A DNA stretch of 36,111 nucleotides from Meiothermus cerbereus DSM 11376 (lineage in GTDB: Bacteria; Deinococcota; Deinococci; Deinococcales; Thermaceae). The DNA lies in contig NZ_JHVI01000031.1 of assembly GCF_000620065.1 (NCBI RefSeq), positions 1 through 36,111 of the forward strand, given 5' to 3'. Below the pieces are notes generated by a model. It had not been told where the DNA came from and ran no database searches. It saw only the letters and a program-made list of their open reading frames with translations. Of the stretch, positions 10,490-19,069 are shown piece by piece (positions within the stretch are counted from its first letter, which is position 1; the number at the start of each line of letters is the position of its first letter). The position numbers were made by a program, and so were the translations under genes.

Positions 10490-11554
10490 GTCAAATATAT
10501 TGGCTCCAAACGCGCGCTTTTGCCCTGGATTACCGGGGTGGTAGGGCAAATCGATGGCATCAGCCCCATCAAAGACGCTGTGGATTTGTTCTCCGGCAGC
10601 GCCCGGGTGGGGCACGCACTCAAAAACATGGGGTTTTTTGTAACCGCCAACGACCTCCATACCTACGCCTGGGTGCTGGCCCAGACGCTGGTACAGGCCA
10701 ACCGGAACCAGTATCCCCCTGAGCGCATCCAACCCATCTTGAAGCGGCTACAACGGCTAAAAGGCCGGCCTGGCTGGTTTACCCGCACCTACTGCCAGGA
10801 GTCTCGCTATATTCAGCCCCACAATGGGGCCAAAATCGAGGCCATCCGCGAGCGTATCGAGCTCGAGGCTGCCACAGACCAAACCCTGTGGGCCATTCTG
10901 CTCTTTAGCCTGATGGTTGCTGCCGACAAAGTAGACTCCACCACCGGCATCCAGATGGCCTACCTTAAGCGCTGGGCCCCCCGCTCGTTCAACTCCTTGC
11001 GCCTGGAATACCCACCCCTGCTGGCAGGCGATGGACTGGCCCTCCAGGCCGACGCCCTGGAAATCGCCCCCCACCTGCAGGCTGACCTCATCTACCTCGA
11101 CCCACCCTACAACCAACACTCCTACCTGGGTAACTACCACCTCTGGGAAACCCTGGTTCGCTGGGACAGGCCCCAAACCTATGGCGTCGCCCGCAAACGC
11201 ACCGAGGTACAAAAGCGCAAAAGCCCTTTCAACTCCAAACGCGAGGCCAGAGGCGCTATGGAAAAACTGTTGGGGAGTCTAAAGGCCAAACACCTGGTGT
11301 TGTCGTTCAACAACGAGGGCTTTTTCCGCGCCGAAGAAATTGAGGCCATGCTGAAGGAGTGGGGCTATGTGGTGCGGATGAGCCAGACCCACCGCCGCTA
11401 CGTAGGTGCGCGCATCGGCATCTACAACCCCCAGGGCCAGAAAGTGGGGCAGGTCTCGCACACCGAAAACCAGGAGTATCTGTTTGTGGCAACCCACAGC
11501 AAAAGGGTCTACAACGCCTTGCGCTCAAAGGGGACCAGCCGCCTGGCAGGTTAG
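10487..11554 (+). CDS. orphan D12-class DNA adenine (N6) methyltransferase
   Basis: 355 residues from GTG 10487 (MVKYIGSKRALLPWI-like start; ATG 10463 is an alternative). The opening KYIGSKR and DLFSGSARVGHALK form the SAM-binding motif I region. YLDPPYNQHSYLGNY holds the DPPY catalytic motif of N6-adenine methyltransferases of the D12/Dam type. Between them lies a long target-recognition segment containing VAADKVDSTTGIQMAYLK. No endonuclease gene is adjacent, so it is a solitary methyltransferase or part of a dispersed system; the recognition site cannot be read. Its TAG stop overlaps the convergent glycosidase stop (TTAG). Confidence 0.85.
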   Translation: MVKYIGSKRALLPWITGVVGQIDGISPIKDAVDLFSGSARVGHALKNMGFFVTANDLHTYAWVLAQTLVQANRNQYPPERIQPILKRLQRLKGRPGWFTRTYCQESRYIQPHNGAKIEAIRERIELEAATDQTLWAILLFSLMVAADKVDSTTGIQMAYLKRWAPRSFNSLRLEYPPLLAGDGLALQADALEIAPHLQADLIYLDPPYNQHSYLGNYHLWETLVRWDRPQTYGVARKRTEVQKRKSPFNSKREARGAMEKLLGSLKAKHLVLSFNNEGFFRAEEIEAMLKEWGYVVRMSQTHRRYVGARIGIYNPQGQKVGQVSHTENQEYLFVATHSKRVYNALRSKGTSRLAG

Positions 11555-13074
11555 GGCCTGGGGTACAGCGCCAGTCCGCTCACCACCGGGCGCGCCCCCA
11601 GCAGGCCGTTGCCTGGGTTGCGCAGGCGGCCCTGTACCCATAGCTGGGCCGAGCCGCCCCCGTCCATACGAATGGCGCCCCACAAGCCCTGTTCTTGCAG
11701 CACCCGGGCCAGGGCCTCGGGGCGCATGGGCTCGGTCACAATAAAGAAGAGGGCTCCTTCCTGTGACCAGGCCACCGCCGACTGGGCCGCTACTGCCTCT
11801 ACCGGGGCCCGGTCGCGGAAGGGCTCGGCGTTGGGGTCAAAGACGTTCACCCCCGCCTGGAGCAGCAGGGGGCCGGCCTCGAGCGCATGGTTTGCCGGCG
11901 GCTCAAGGCTCACCACCAGCCGCAGGGTCTCGCCGGTGCGGGCCACGGGCTCTTCGGCAGGAAAGGTAAGGGCCCACAGCCCCTCGGGGAGTTGGTAGGG
12001 TGCAGGATAGGTGGCGATAATCTGCTCGCCCCGCACCAGGTGTACATTTTCGCCCGCCCTGCCCACCAGCCCCGGCAGGGTGTGCACCGTATAGCGGGCC
12101 CGGGCCAGGTTGAGCCCCACCCGCAGGCTGCGCCCGTCCATCAGCTGCACCGAGGCGGTAAAACGGGGACGTCCGGCAAATACCGTGTCGTCCTGCCAGA
12201 ACAGAGCACTGCGCCCAAAGGGAAAGCTAAGGGGCACCCCGGAGCGCACCCAAAGGCCAATGGGCGTTCCGGTGGGCCCATCAAAATAGCCGCCATTCAG
12301 GATGGCCAGGGCGCCGGGGGCCATCTCCGGCAGGAGCCTCCGCTCACCCGGACGGCCCACCGGCTCCATGCGCCAGCGGCCCGGAGAGGCCTCGAGCCAG
12401 TACATCCGCACCGGCTCGGGTGTCCAGGCCCACAGCTCGCGGTAGCGGAACCCCGGTTGCAGGGCCTCTTCGCGCTCGGGCTCGAGGTAGTACACGTCTA
12501 GCACATAGCGGCTGGGGTTGGAAAGCAAAAATGTACGGTAGCGGTAAAAGCGACCCGGCGGGGCTTGCAGCGTGAGCAGGGTGCTTTGCGGCTCGTAGCG
12601 GGCCTCCACCTCAACTCCTGCAACCCGCAGCCCCTCGAGGCCCGGCACAAAGTAGGGCAGGCTGAGTTCCAGGCGGCCCGGATAGGGGGCCAGGCCCGAA
12701 GGCGCGGGCTGCACCGCGTCGTTCTCGGGCAGATCCAGCACCAGGCGCAACCGGCTGGCGTCGGCGGAAAAGCGCACCCTGGCTTCCGGCGCGCTCACCA
12801 GGCCCACCGCCCGGATCACCTCGAGGGGCAGCAGCGTTCCCTGGGGTGGGGGCAGGCCGGGCTCCAGCGGAGGTGTCCAGCCGATGCCTTCCACGTAGGT
12901 AAAACTCAGCTCGGCTTTGCGAAAGGTGATGGCCCCGTTCTCCTGGGTTACGCTCAGCCCCAGCCGACTGGCCGGAAGCATCGGCGGGTTTCCCGCTGAG
13001 GGCGTTTGCGCATAGGCCAACGTCCAAGACACCACCAGAACCATCCAGCGCCACATAGCTCCATTCCAAGACAT
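11551..13074 (-). CDS. exported phosphodiester glycosidase (NAGPA/DUF2233 family)
   Basis: About 507 residues with an N-terminal signal peptide: MWRWMVLVVSWTLAYA is a hydrophobic core ending in AYA-Q. The middle is beta-rich and unassigned (about 60-230, perhaps an AMIN-like carbohydrate/peptidoglycan module). The C-terminal half carries NAGPA family blocks: AILNGGYFDGPTGTPIGL, FGRSALFW, and near the end IRMDGGGSAQLWV with the family DGGGS motif. Such enzymes cleave sugar-1-phosphodiester linkages, for example in cell-wall or exopolysaccharide material, outside the membrane. The start is 13074 or 13056; neither has a strong RBS. It is convergent with the methyltransferase and 171 nt downstream of lysZ on the same strand. 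Confidence 0.8.
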   Translation of the reverse strand: MSWNGAMWRWMVLVVSWTLAYAQTPSAGNPPMLPASRLGLSVTQENGAITFRKAELSFTYVEGIGWTPPLEPGLPPPQGTLLPLEVIRAVGLVSAPEARVRFSADASRLRLVLDLPENDAVQPAPSGLAPYPGRLELSLPYFVPGLEGLRVAGVEVEARYEPQSTLLTLQAPPGRFYRYRTFLLSNPSRYVLDVYYLEPEREEALQPGFRYRELWAWTPEPVRMYWLEASPGRWRMEPVGRPGERRLLPEMAPGALAILNGGYFDGPTGTPIGLWVRSGVPLSFPFGRSALFWQDDTVFAGRPRFTASVQLMDGRSLRVGLNLARARYTVHTLPGLVGRAGENVHLVRGEQIIATYPAPYQLPEGLWALTFPAEEPVARTGETLRLVVSLEPPANHALEAGPLLLQAGVNVFDPNAEPFRDRAPVEAVAAQSAVAWSQEGALFFIVTEPMRPEALARVLQEQGLWGAIRMDGGGSAQLWVQGRLRNPGNGLLGARPVVSGLALYPRP

Positions 13075-13245
13075 TTTGGTCTCACGAAAAAGGGAAAGGT
13101 TCAATAGCATCCCTGCCTGATAATCCGCTGTACAGGCCACGTTTTGTGCTAGCGGTCGAGTTCGCACGGGGGCAAGGGCTCGAGGCCGTAAGGGGTGGGC
13201 CGATCCATAATGGCGCAATTTTACCGCCCATCCTTCCCTGGGGGT

Positions 13246-14055
13246 TTAGCGCACCACCGTACCGGCCCCGGCCAGCGCAGCCGAAATCGGGTTCTCGATA
13301 CGGGCATCGCCAAACACCACCCGGCCCACCCCGCCCTGCACCGCCTCTACTGCGCCCAGCACCTTTTTCTTCATGCGGCCCTGGGCCACGCTCATGTACT
13401 GGGGGTCGCCCACCTGGGCCGCTGGAATTTCGCGGATCAGGCTCGACTCATCCGGAAAGTCCGCTAACAAGCCCGGAACATTGGAAAGGAGCAACAGCGC
13501 CTCGGCCCGGAAGGCCCTCGCCAGCATGGCCGCCGCCGTATCGCCGTCGGTGTTGATGGCCTCGCCCTGGTAGGACACCGCCGGCGGGGTCAGCACCGGT
13601 AGGTAGCCCGCGTCCATCAACAGGGTCAGCAAGCCCGTGTTGACCTTTTCCACCGAGCCCGTGTAGTCGCCCCGGTGAATTTTTATTTTGCCGTTTTCAA
13701 TGTACTTGACGGCATCTTTGCGCTTACCCTCGAAGATGCGGCCATCCAGGCCCGAAAGGCCCACCGCGTTCACACCCTCGCGCTGCAAAAGCTCTACGAT
13801 GCGCTTGTTCACCAGGCCGCAGTAGACCATCTCGAAGATTTCCAGGGTTCTGCGGTCGGTGAGGCGGCTGGTCAGGCCGCCGGGGTGGGTGAGAAACTGC
13901 GGCGGGTGGCCCAACGCCTCGGCTATTCGGTTGGTCTCGCTGCTGCCCCCGTGCACAACGATGAGCTTTTGACCCGACTTCCAAAGCGAAGCGGTATCTT
14001 TAGCCACTGCCTCGTAGTTGATGCCTTCCGAACCGCCTACCTTGACTACAATCAT
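13246..14055 (-). CDS. lysZ: [LysW]-aminoadipate kinase
   Basis: 269-residue amino-acid kinase of the ArgB fold. MIVVKVGGSEGIN and IVVHGGSSETNRI are the N-terminal phosphate/substrate loops, VNAVGLSGLDG follows in mid-protein, and INTDGDTAAAMLARAF is the nucleotide-binding region. In the LysW pathway it phosphorylates the delta-carboxyl of alpha-aminoadipate carried on LysW. ArgB from the acetyl-arginine route is the main alternative, but the surrounding lysT-U-W-X-Y genes fix the lysine role; a dual role in arginine synthesis is possible in relatives. It is the last gene of the lysine run, 38 nt after the ITP/XTPase gene. Confidence 0.93.
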   Translation of the reverse strand: MIVVKVGGSEGINYEAVAKDTASLWKSGQKLIVVHGGSSETNRIAEALGHPPQFLTHPGGLTSRLTDRRTLEIFEMVYCGLVNKRIVELLQREGVNAVGLSGLDGRIFEGKRKDAVKYIENGKIKIHRGDYTGSVEKVNTGLLTLLMDAGYLPVLTPPAVSYQGEAINTDGDTAAAMLARAFRAEALLLLSNVPGLLADFPDESSLIREIPAAQVGDPQYMSVAQGRMKKKVLGAVEAVQGGVGRVVFGDARIENPISAALAGAGTVVR

Positions 14056-14093
14056 CGGCCAACCTCTAGCCTGCCATCATATTGGGTAAGGCT

Positions 14094-14615
14094 CTACTCT
14101 GGATAGAGCTCCGGGCGCAAAAACGGTGGCAGGGCCAGCTCGAGGGTGTGCCGCCAGAACTCCACCCGCTCGACGCGGGAGAGGGTGAGGATGCCCACCG
14201 CCCCCAGGGCCTTCTTAGTGTCTTTTTGGCCCACCAGGTCGTCCATAATGGGGCCCAGTTCCTCGCCTTGGCGCAGCCGCTCCCCCACCACCGGCGGCAG
14301 CAAGACCGAGCCCCCTCGAGCCATGCCCCGGCGTCCGTCGGCGCGCAGGATCACCGCGATGTTGAAAAGCCAGCTCCCGTAGGCATTGAACTCCACCCCG
14401 GCTTCCAGGCCCAGCCCCCAGGTGGCGCCGGGCTGGGCCAGGGCCGCCCTGGCGCGGTTTTCCGCCCCCAGGCGGGTTTCCTCGTAGCCGATGGGCTGCA
14501 CACGCACCCCGCTGGGCACCTCCACGCCGCTTACTTGCAGCCCCGGAAACAGCTCCGCAAACACCAGGCGCACGGGTTCGAGCTTGGCCGGATTGGTAGA
14601 GCCGACAACCACCAT
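14094..14615 (-). CDS. inosine/xanthosine triphosphatase (YjjX/DUF84)
   Basis: 173 residues with VVVGSTNPAKLEPV at the N-terminus (the SxNxxK motif of house-cleaning NTPases), then GYEETRLGAENRAR and WGLGLEAGVEFN, as in YjjX. The family removes ITP/XTP produced by purine deamination, which is relevant at high temperature. It lies inside the lysine operon: the stop of lysY is 3 nt upstream and lysZ starts 38 nt downstream. No link to lysine chemistry is known to me, so co-transcription is probably incidental. Confidence 0.85.
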   Translation of the reverse strand: MVVVGSTNPAKLEPVRLVFAELFPGLQVSGVEVPSGVRVQPIGYEETRLGAENRARAALAQPGATWGLGLEAGVEFNAYGSWLFNIAVILRADGRRGMARGGSVLLPPVVGERLRQGEELGPIMDDLVGQKDTKKALGAVGILTLSRVERVEFWRHTLELALPPFLRPELYPE

Positions 14616-14618
14616 GGC

Positions 14619-15677
<1,059 letters not shown>

Positions 15678-15811
15678 CTAGAAAAAGGCTCTATCGAAAA
15701 AGCTTTTGGGGAGTTGCGCCCTGATTTCTCCCAATCCAGCGTTTTGCGATGCCCTAAAGCATCCTCGAGCCTTTGCGTGCGGTTCGCCTGCCGGCAACCC
15801 CACTCACAGCT

Positions 15812-16654
15812 CTAGCGACGGATGCTCCAGGCGTACTCCAGTATCTTGGCTGGAATGTCCACCCCAGTGGTGCTTACAGAGTTTTTGAACTCCATGGTGT
15901 GGTTGACCTCATTTACCAGCAAGCCTCGAGGGGACTCGAACAGGTCAATAGCCACCACCCCACCCCCCACCGCTTTGGCCGCCGTTACAGCCAGCGCGGC
16001 CAGTTCGGGCCTCACCGGGCAGTTGGAGGCCTTGCCCCCACGGGCGGTGTTGGTAATCCAGTGGTCCGAACTGCGGTAGATGGCCGCAATGCAGCTATCC
16101 CCTACCACAAAAGCCCGGATGTCCCGGCCTCCTTTTTCCACCAGCTCTTGTATGTAATAGAGCTGGTGCTGGTAGCCGCCCAGCACCTCCTTGTGCTCGA
16201 GCACCGTTTCGGCGGCATCGCGGTCGCGGATGAGCGAGAGCAGGCGGCCCCAGCTCCCCACCACCGGCTTCATCACCACCGGATAGCCCATCTGCTCGAT
16301 GAGCTTCAGGGCTTCCTCGGCTTCGGTAGCCAGGGCGGTCTTGGGCTGGGGAACCCCATGTGCTGCTAAAGCGCAGCTGGTGGCCCACTTGTCCCCGCAA
16401 ACCTCGATGACCTCCGGGGCATTGACCACCGGAATCCCCAGACTCTTGAGATAGCGCGAGACCGCCAGGCCCTTGCTCTGTGAGACCAGGCGCTCCACCG
16501 CACAGGTAACACCCTCGAGCTCCGGTGGACGCTCCCCCAGGCGCATGGGCATCTGTTTGGCATAGATTTTCTTGAAAGGAATGCCCAGCCCCTCAGCGGC
16601 TTTGAAGAGCATCTCCTCGTCGGGGCGGATGCGGTCGTACAGAATCGCTAGCAT
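15812..16654 (-). CDS. lysX: [LysW]-aminoadipate ligase (ATP-grasp)
   Basis: 280 residues, the length of Thermus LysX, from ATG 16654 ([16 protein letters not shown]). The RimK-like ATP-grasp fold shows [16 protein letters not shown] (ATP-binding loop), [25 protein letters not shown] (substrate-specificity segment typical of LysX/ArgX) and [15 protein letters not shown] (metal/ATP residues). It ligates the alpha-amino group of aminoadipate to the C-terminal Glu of LysW, protecting it for the rest of the pathway. A TTG codon at 16660 gives a 2-residue longer form but is less likely. A 10-bp inverted repeat lies between it and lysW. Confidence 0.94.
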   Translation of the reverse strand: MLAILYDRIRPDEEMLFKAAEGLGIPFKKIYAKQMPMRLGERPPELEGVTCAVERLVSQSKGLAVSRYLKSLGIPVVNAPEVIEVCGDKWATSCALAAHGVPQPKTALATEAEEALKLIEQMGYPVVMKPVVGSWGRLLSLIRDRDAAETVLEHKEVLGGYQHQLYYIQELVEKGGRDIRAFVVGDSCIAAIYRSSDHWITNTARGGKASNCPVRPELAALAVTAAKAVGGGVVAIDLFESPRGLLVNEVNHTMEFKNSVSTTGVDIPAKILEYAWSIRR

Positions 16655-16674
16655 ACGCAAAGGGGCGGGTCGTT

Positions 16675-16714
16675 GGAGGGCAGGGTCTGGGGCTTACCTC
16701 CCGGCCTGCCCTCC
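16675..16714. repeat. 10-bp inverted repeat between lysW and lysX
   Basis: GGAGGGCAGG (16675-16684) and CCTGCCCTCC (16705-16714) pair perfectly around a 20-nt loop. On the minus strand it falls 11 nt after the lysW stop and about 20 nt before lysX. No T tract follows. It could protect the lysW mRNA 3' end or reduce read-through, raising LysW carrier levels over LysX; this is inference. Confidence 0.65.
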
Positions 16715-16724
16715 AGGCCCAACC

Positions 16725-16889
16725 TTACTCGCCCCAGTCCTCCGCTTCTTCGGGGGCCGCTTGTAGTTTGAGGGGCTCCAACCCCACCACCTCGAGCTCC
16801 GCACCGCAGGTTTCGCAAACCACCAGCTCCCCCAGTTCGGGGTTCTCCAGCTCAATCGGGCTTCCGCATTCCACACATTCGGCTGTCAT
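16725..16889 (-). CDS. lysW: LysW amino-group carrier protein
   Basis: 54 residues, the exact size of Thermus LysW. Zinc ligands are CVECG and CETCG in the N-terminal half, and the acidic tail ends EDWGE, the conserved C-terminus whose terminal Glu is the attachment site for aminoadipate. It acts as a scaffold handed between LysX, LysZ, LysY and later enzymes. ATG 16889 has AGGAG about 5 nt upstream (within aaaggagagacc). It lies between orfE and lysX in the minus-strand operon. Confidence 0.95.
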   Translation of the reverse strand: MTAECVECGSPIELENPELGELVVCETCGAELEVVGLEPLKLQAAPEEAEDWGE

Positions 16890-16952
16890 GGTCTCTCCTT
16901 TCCTCACATTGCTATGCTTCAAGCCGCCGGCCACCGGCCATTGGCTGTTAGC

Positions 16953-17264
16953 TCAGGCCAGGTCTTCCTCGTCCTCTTCAATATCCGACCAGTCGGGCGT
17001 AAAGCGGTGGCCACACTCCGGGCAGACCACCTCGTCTTGGCTATCCACCTCGAAAGTTAGACCGCACTCCGGGCAGTCTACAAAAAGTCCCTCCTCGCCG
17101 TCTTCGATAACCACCACTTCCAGCGGGTCGGTGGATAGAATCTGCAGGTAGGCCCCGCAGGACTCACACTCGAAAAAGTCGTCGGGGGTGAGCTCCTCGA
17201 GGTCTTCAGCAAGGAGGTAGTTGGCTTCACCGCATTCCGGACAGATCACTTCCAGGTCTTCCAT
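16953..17264 (-). CDS. acidic double zinc-ribbon protein of the lysine operon (OrfE position)
   Basis: 103 residues, very acidic (tail DWSDIEEDEEDLA). Four Cys pairs make two ribbons: ICPECG with ECESCG in residues ~8-39, then DCPECG with VCPECG in ~63-85. LysW has one such ribbon plus an acidic tail, so this looks like a LysW-like tandem duplication, but it lacks the EDWGE/EDWGE-like terminal Glu. It lies between lysU and lysW, the place of the uncharacterised orfE in the Thermus cluster. Function unknown; a chaperone or interaction partner for LysW enzymes is a guess. Confidence 0.7.
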   Translation of the reverse strand: MEDLEVICPECGEANYLLAEDLEELTPDDFFECESCGAYLQILSTDPLEVVVIEDGEEGLFVDCPECGLTFEVDSQDEVVCPECGHRFTPDWSDIEEDEEDLA

Positions 17265-17285
17265 AAAAACCTCAACCCCTTCAGT

Positions 17286-17789
17286 TTACCCGCCGGTGCG
17301 CTCGCCAGGGAAACGCCCGTACTTGCGGTAATACTCCAGAATGCTGCCTTCCTTGAGGGCTTCCAACAAAAAAGCCGGTGGGGGCTTTAGCAGGAAGGTT
17401 TCGGCCCCCCGCCGCAGAATGCCCTGCTCTAAATCCAGCTCCACCTCATCGCCATCCTGCAAAGCATCTACCACCTCTGGCGCCTCGAAAGGCATAATGC
17501 CCAGGTTAACCAGGTTGCGGTAGAAGATGCGGGCATAGCTTTTGGCGATAATGGCCTTGAGGCCCAGCTTGCGCAGGGCTTCCGGGGCATACTCCCGCGA
17601 GGAGCCCAGGCCTGTGTTCTTGCCGCAGACCAGGATGTCGCCTGGCTGGTAGTTGGGTGCAAAATCGGGGCGAAGGTGGGCAAAGGCGTAGGTATGAAAC
17701 CTGTCCTCGCCCACCATAAAGGGCGCATACTTGCCCGGCAGAATGTCATCGGTGTTGATGGCATCGCCAAACTTCCAGACTCTAGGCAT
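17286..17789 (-). CDS. lysU: homoaconitate hydratase small subunit
   Basis: 167-residue swivel domain of the homoaconitase/IPM isomerase family. INTDDILPGKYA is the N-terminal signature, GKNTGLGSSREYAPEAL holds the GSSRE substrate-binding loop, and KSYARIFYRNLVNLG follows. With LysT it interconverts homocitrate/homoaconitate and homoisocitrate. Its ATG overlaps the last codons of lysT by 8 nt, so the subunits are translationally coupled. LeuD is the paralogous alternative, excluded by the operon context. Confidence 0.93.
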   Translation of the reverse strand: MPRVWKFGDAINTDDILPGKYAPFMVGEDRFHTYAFAHLRPDFAPNYQPGDILVCGKNTGLGSSREYAPEALRKLGLKAIIAKSYARIFYRNLVNLGIMPFEAPEVVDALQDGDEVELDLEQGILRRGAETFLLKPPPAFLLEALKEGSILEYYRKYGRFPGERTGG

Positions 17790-19035
17790 AAGTTGCCTCC
17801 TCCAAAGCCTCCGGGGTGGTGATGTAGCCGGCTACCGCAGTTGCGGCGGCCACCCGGGGCGAGGCCAGGTAAATCTCGGCGTCGGCTGCGCCCATCCGTC
17901 CCCTAAAGTTGCGGTTGGAGGTGCTCACGCACACCTCGCCCGGTGCCAGCACGCCCTGGTGCCGTCCCATACAAGGCCCGCAGCCAGGGGTTCCCAGCGT
18001 AGCCCCGGCTTGCAGCAAGGTGAGCAGGGTGCCGTCGGCGGTGGCCTGCTCGAGCACCTGCGACGAGGCCGGAATAACCAGCAACCGTACCCCCGGCGCC
18101 ACCTTACGGCCCTTCAGAATTTCGGCCACCTGGTGTAAGTCGTCCAGCCGCCCATTGGTACAGGTGCCCACAAACACCTGGTCTACCTTTTTGCCCCTTA
18201 CCTTTTCTACCTCTTCCACGTTGTCCACGTAAAACGGCACCGCAACCCGTGGGGTAAGGTTAGAGAGGTCAATCTCGACTTCCCTGGTATACACCGCGTC
18301 GGGATCGGGCGACAGCCAGCCGGGCACGTCATACATCTGCAAAATCTCTCCGCTGGGCACCACCAGCCCACACTTGGCCCCGGCCTCCACGGTCAGGTTG
18401 GCCAGGGTCAGGCGTTGGCTGCGGGTCAGGGACTCGGCCCCATCCACCAGGTGCATCTCGATGCTCATGTAGGTAGCCCCATCGGCAGTGAGCAGCCGAA
18501 CCATCTCCAAAGCCGCATCCTTGGCCGTTGTGCTGGGTGCAAGCTGTCCCCGAAAAGTTACCTTGACCGTTTCTGGCACGCGCAACCAGGTACGCCCCGA
18601 GGCGGCGGCCAGTGCGATGTCGGTAGCCCCCATCCCGCTACCAAAGCAGCCGATACCCCCATAGGTGGTGGAGTGGCTGTCCGAGCCCAGCACGATGCCC
18701 CCCGGCAGGGCCAGCCGCTCTTCCACCAACACCTGGTGGCAGATACCCCGCCCCACGTCAAACACCCGGCAGCCGTACTGCTTGCCCCACGCCCGGATTT
18801 CCTTCTGGGCCTTGGCCACCTCGACGTTGGCGGCGGGGGCCACATGGTCAATCACGATGGACACCTTTTCAGGGAAGCGCGGGGTGGCCTCGAGCTGCTC
18901 CAAGCGCTTGAAAAAGCTCCCGGCAATGGAGTCCACCACCATCACCTGGTCTACCTCAACCACCACCAGTTCCCCCGCCCTGACCTCACGGCCCGCTCGC
19001 TTGGAAAGAATTTTTTCCGCTAAAGTTAGCCCCAT
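17782..19035 (-). CDS. lysT: homoaconitate hydratase large subunit
   Basis: 417 residues of the aconitase superfamily. VVVEVDQVMVVDSIAG, IVIDHVAPAANVEVAKAQ, GSDSHSTTYGGIG and, for the [4Fe-4S] cluster, FVGTCTNGR plus TPGCGPCMGRH. It catalyses (de)hydration of homocitrate with LysU. ATG 19035 (MGLTLAEKIL) is preferred over ATG 19047: it matches family N-termini and has GGGGGA a few nt upstream. It starts 34 nt after the homocitrate synthase stop. Confidence 0.94.
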   Translation of the reverse strand: MGLTLAEKILSKRAGREVRAGELVVVEVDQVMVVDSIAGSFFKRLEQLEATPRFPEKVSIVIDHVAPAANVEVAKAQKEIRAWGKQYGCRVFDVGRGICHQVLVEERLALPGGIVLGSDSHSTTYGGIGCFGSGMGATDIALAAASGRTWLRVPETVKVTFRGQLAPSTTAKDAALEMVRLLTADGATYMSIEMHLVDGAESLTRSQRLTLANLTVEAGAKCGLVVPSGEILQMYDVPGWLSPDPDAVYTREVEIDLSNLTPRVAVPFYVDNVEEVEKVRGKKVDQVFVGTCTNGRLDDLHQVAEILKGRKVAPGVRLLVIPASSQVLEQATADGTLLTLLQAGATLGTPGCGPCMGRHQGVLAPGEVCVSTSNRNFRGRMGAADAEIYLASPRVAAATAVAGYITTPEALEEATYA

Positions 19036-19069
19036 CGCATCCCCCATCAAAACGTGTTCTAATAAACCC

